From positions 5,746 through 12,874 of the forward strand of contig DLHV01000265.1 of NCBI GenBank assembly GCA_002483395.1: a DNA stretch of 7,129 nt, in the 5' to 3' direction. This document shows, piece after piece, positions 5,300 to 7,129 of the stretch; positions within the stretch are counted from its first letter, which is position 1, and every line of letters starts with the position of its first letter. Under the pieces are notes generated by a model. It was given only the letters and a program-made list of their open reading frames with translations. It did no database searches and was not told the DNA's origin. Source of the DNA: Chloracidobacterium sp. UBA7659 (GTDB lineage: Bacteria; Acidobacteriota; Blastocatellia; Pyrinomonadales; Pyrinomonadaceae). The translations under genes were made by a program, and so were the position numbers.

Positions 5300-7129
5300 A
5301 TGAAGGAGGGTTCTTCGGAAAAGAGTTCGTTCACCGGTCTCGCAAAGCGTTTGTCGAGGCTTCCGGCGGATAAGCGGCGGGCAGCACTGGAGATCAGCGC
5401 CGCGCTTGCCGGTGTTTCCCTGCGCGTTAGCCGGACGTTTGTCGAAGCCGTGCCCAAAGCCGCAAAGATCCTGACTGCGGACGATCTTCGAAGCTGGGGC
5501 GAGATGGGCCGCCGCCTTGCGATGGGCGACGCGGAAACCGCCGTGCAATATTTTAAGCGCGGAGTAAACGGCATCGCAAGAATTCCCAAAAAAGCAAGGC
5601 CCGATATCTTTCGGATCAGCACGCGTCAATTGGTGTTGTCCAGCTCGATAGCTCTCGAAACCTTTGAGTTTATTCCCACATTGGCCGAAGAGATCAAAGA
5701 TGACGAGCTTTTGACGGCGACGCTAAAGCTGGCGGCCGAGATTGCAAACCGGTCCGCCCGGCACAGTGCAGAGTTTTTGCAGAACACTCCGCCGGTCGCC
5801 CGCGTACTGGACATCTTCGGCAGCCGCAAAGCCGATGTTGCTGAAGCTGTATTCGATCTCGGTTCGCTTTTCGCCACGCGTACGGGCGGAATGACGGCTG
5901 ACTTATGGACCGGTCTTCCAAAGGCGCTTGACGGCCTCTCCGCCGATAACGCAATTCTTTTGATGAATCGGGCGGCCAAGGTTTTGGAATTCGGAGCGAG
6001 CGTTACGCTTCATTTCGTTTCTGCGGGAAGCGGCGTGCTGCGGCGGGTCGACGGAGCTTTCGACGATTGGTGCGGCGTACTGGATAAGATCGGTAACCAG
6101 GGCAACGCGGTTTTGATCGCATTTCTGCGTGCAACGCCAAAGTTCTTCGGCCAGATTCTCGCTAATTCAGCCAAGCACAATTCGCCGCTCGACATCGAGA
6201 CGCTCACATTGATCAAGCGTGTTCTCCGCCTGACCGGCGAGATCGCCGAAGCGGATGCGGAAAGCGGCCTCGCGGCGTTTCGTTCGAGCACGGCGGCTTT
6301 GAAAAAGGTTACGCTCGACCAATTTGAAGAATGGATCGAAACCGGCCTGCGCGAAAAGTATGCGGATTCCGCCAAGGCCCGCCGGAGCTACTTCGCCCTT
6401 GAGACACGCGAATCGAACAACCTTCTGCACGAGACGCGGACCGGCCTGCCGCTCGAAACGATCCAGGGTGTTCTTCGCATTTATGTCGAAGGACTGACCG
6501 GAAAAGAGGTCGAGGTTTCACCGCTGTCTGCAATGCCGCAGGAATCGCGGATCGGAGACGGCCGGACCATCTATCTGCCATCGTCCGTGTCGGAATTTGA
6601 CGACGAAGAGATGAACTTCCGGCTGTACAAGGTGCTTTCCGCCCACGGGGCCGGACAGATCGAGTTCGGAACATTTGCAAAGGATACTACCGAATTGAGG
6701 GCTGCGTACGCCGACCTTTCCGGGCTGTTCGAAGCGACCGCCGATCAGATCGACGCGTTCTCGCTGGCCGGGTATATCGAGGACGTGCAGAAGGGAGAAA
6801 CCGCCTTGGGCGTAGACGAAACGCAAGCAGAAATGAAAAAGCGAACTCCGAAGCTGCCCCGGAATTCTGATTATAAGGCGGTGCTGCATGTCTTTCCGGA
6901 GCCGCGGCTTGCAAAAAAAATATTTGGAACAATGGAGAACGCTCGGATCGACAACCGCCTTCGCAACGCGTACCGCGGTCTTCGCAAGGACCTCGATTTG
7001 ATGAAATCGATCCTGCTCAAAACGCGGCCATACATTTTTGACGTGCCGATGCACCAGGTGCCCTTCGAACTCCTGTTCCAGATCACGCTCTGCGGCGGAG
7101 CAACGGACGACGCAAAACAGTTTTACGGA
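5300..7129 (+). CDS. NorD/CbbO-like VWA-domain protein, N-terminal 610 residues (3' end off the window)
   Basis: The frame is open from the ATG at 5300 to the last base (610 codons). An in-frame TAG at 5279-5281 leaves this ATG as the only reasonable start. Residues 1 to about 340 are helical and repeat-like, with no recognised domain. From about residue 424 it matches the conserved NorD/CbbO core: IYLPSSVSEFDDEEMNFRLY, then KVLSAHGAGQIEFGTF (444-459). Near 530-575 comes FGTMENARIDNRLRNAYRGL followed by RKDLD. In this family a von Willebrand factor A domain with a MIDAS metal site lies at the C-terminus, here outside the window. Such proteins partner MoxR-type AAA+ ATPases (NorQ, CbbQ) to activate or insert cofactors in target enzymes. 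No ATPase or target gene is visible, so the client is unknown. There is no Shine-Dalgarno site upstream; AAGGAGG lies just inside the coding region. It is probably leaderless. Confidence 0.85.
   Translation, partial: MKEGSSEKSSFTGLAKRLSRLPADKRRAALEISAALAGVSLRVSRTFVEAVPKAAKILTADDLRSWGEMGRRLAMGDAETAVQYFKRGVNGIARIPKKARPDIFRISTRQLVLSSSIALETFEFIPTLAEEIKDDELLTATLKLAAEIANRSARHSAEFLQNTPPVARVLDIFGSRKADVAEAVFDLGSLFATRTGGMTADLWTGLPKALDGLSADNAILLMNRAAKVLEFGASVTLHFVSAGSGVLRRVDGAFDDWCGVLDKIGNQGNAVLIAFLRATPKFFGQILANSAKHNSPLDIETLTLIKRVLRLTGEIAEADAESGLAAFRSSTAALKKVTLDQFEEWIETGLREKYADSAKARRSYFALETRESNNLLHETRTGLPLETIQGVLRIYVEGLTGKEVEVSPLSAMPQESRIGDGRTIYLPSSVSEFDDEEMNFRLYKVLSAHGAGQIEFGTFAKDTTELRAAYADLSGLFEATADQIDAFSLAGYIEDVQKGETALGVDETQAEMKKRTPKLPRNSDYKAVLHVFPEPRLAKKIFGTMENARIDNRLRNAYRGLRKDLDLMKSILLKTRPYIFDVPMHQVPFELLFQITLCGGATDDAKQFYG

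Noticed and set aside
5135..5629. Minus-strand frames opposite the NorD-like gene, including this 164-codon one
   Set aside because: The plus strand encodes a continuous 610-residue protein with recognised motifs; the minus frames overlap it and lack family features.

Overview
The window is a piece of bacterial chromosome with moderate GC content. Gene content, small palindromic repeats and protein style suggest an acidobacterium of the Blastocatellia/Pyrinomonadaceae type. That placement is an impression from family resemblance and is not proven by any marker gene here. No tRNA, rRNA, CRISPR array or transposase gene was seen.

Layout. Positions 2068 down to 1 hold a minus-strand cluster of three uncharacterised membrane or exported proteins: a signal-peptide protein (2068-1478), a polytopic His-rich membrane protein (1463-459), and a further membrane protein that runs off the left edge (406-1). 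The cluster has an extended -10 promoter and a Shine-Dalgarno site at its front. A divergent intergenic region with a perfect 12-bp hairpin separates it from a plus-strand Xaa-Pro aminopeptidase (pepP-like, 2188-3504) with all five metal ligands present. After pepP comes a cluster of TGTTCCA/TGGAACA palindromes, one of which (3590-3605) matches the bacterial centromere site parS at 15 of 16 bases. Next is a minus-strand VOC/glyoxalase-like gene (4258-3656) that has been broken by a 56-bp palindromic repeat. Deleting that repeat in silico restores the reading frame exactly. A second copy of the repeat has overwritten the end of the same gene, and a third lies inverted at 4584-4631, where it may act as a terminator. 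A roughly 375-base stretch (4259-4635) has no convincing gene. A small exported minus-strand protein with an SRCP...CIWAG motif follows (5034-4636). Last, the first 610 residues of a large NorD/CbbO-like VWA-type protein start at 5300 on the plus strand and run off the right edge.

How it fits together. The genes do not form one pathway. The three left-hand minus-strand genes look like one transcription unit. The two intact plus-strand genes share an unusual start architecture: a -10 hexamer TAAACT exactly 8 nt before the ATG, a -35-like hexamer at a 17-bp spacing, and no Shine-Dalgarno site. This suggests leaderless mRNAs. The strongest second-look items are the repeat family that broke a gene, the possible parS cluster and the leaderless promoters.
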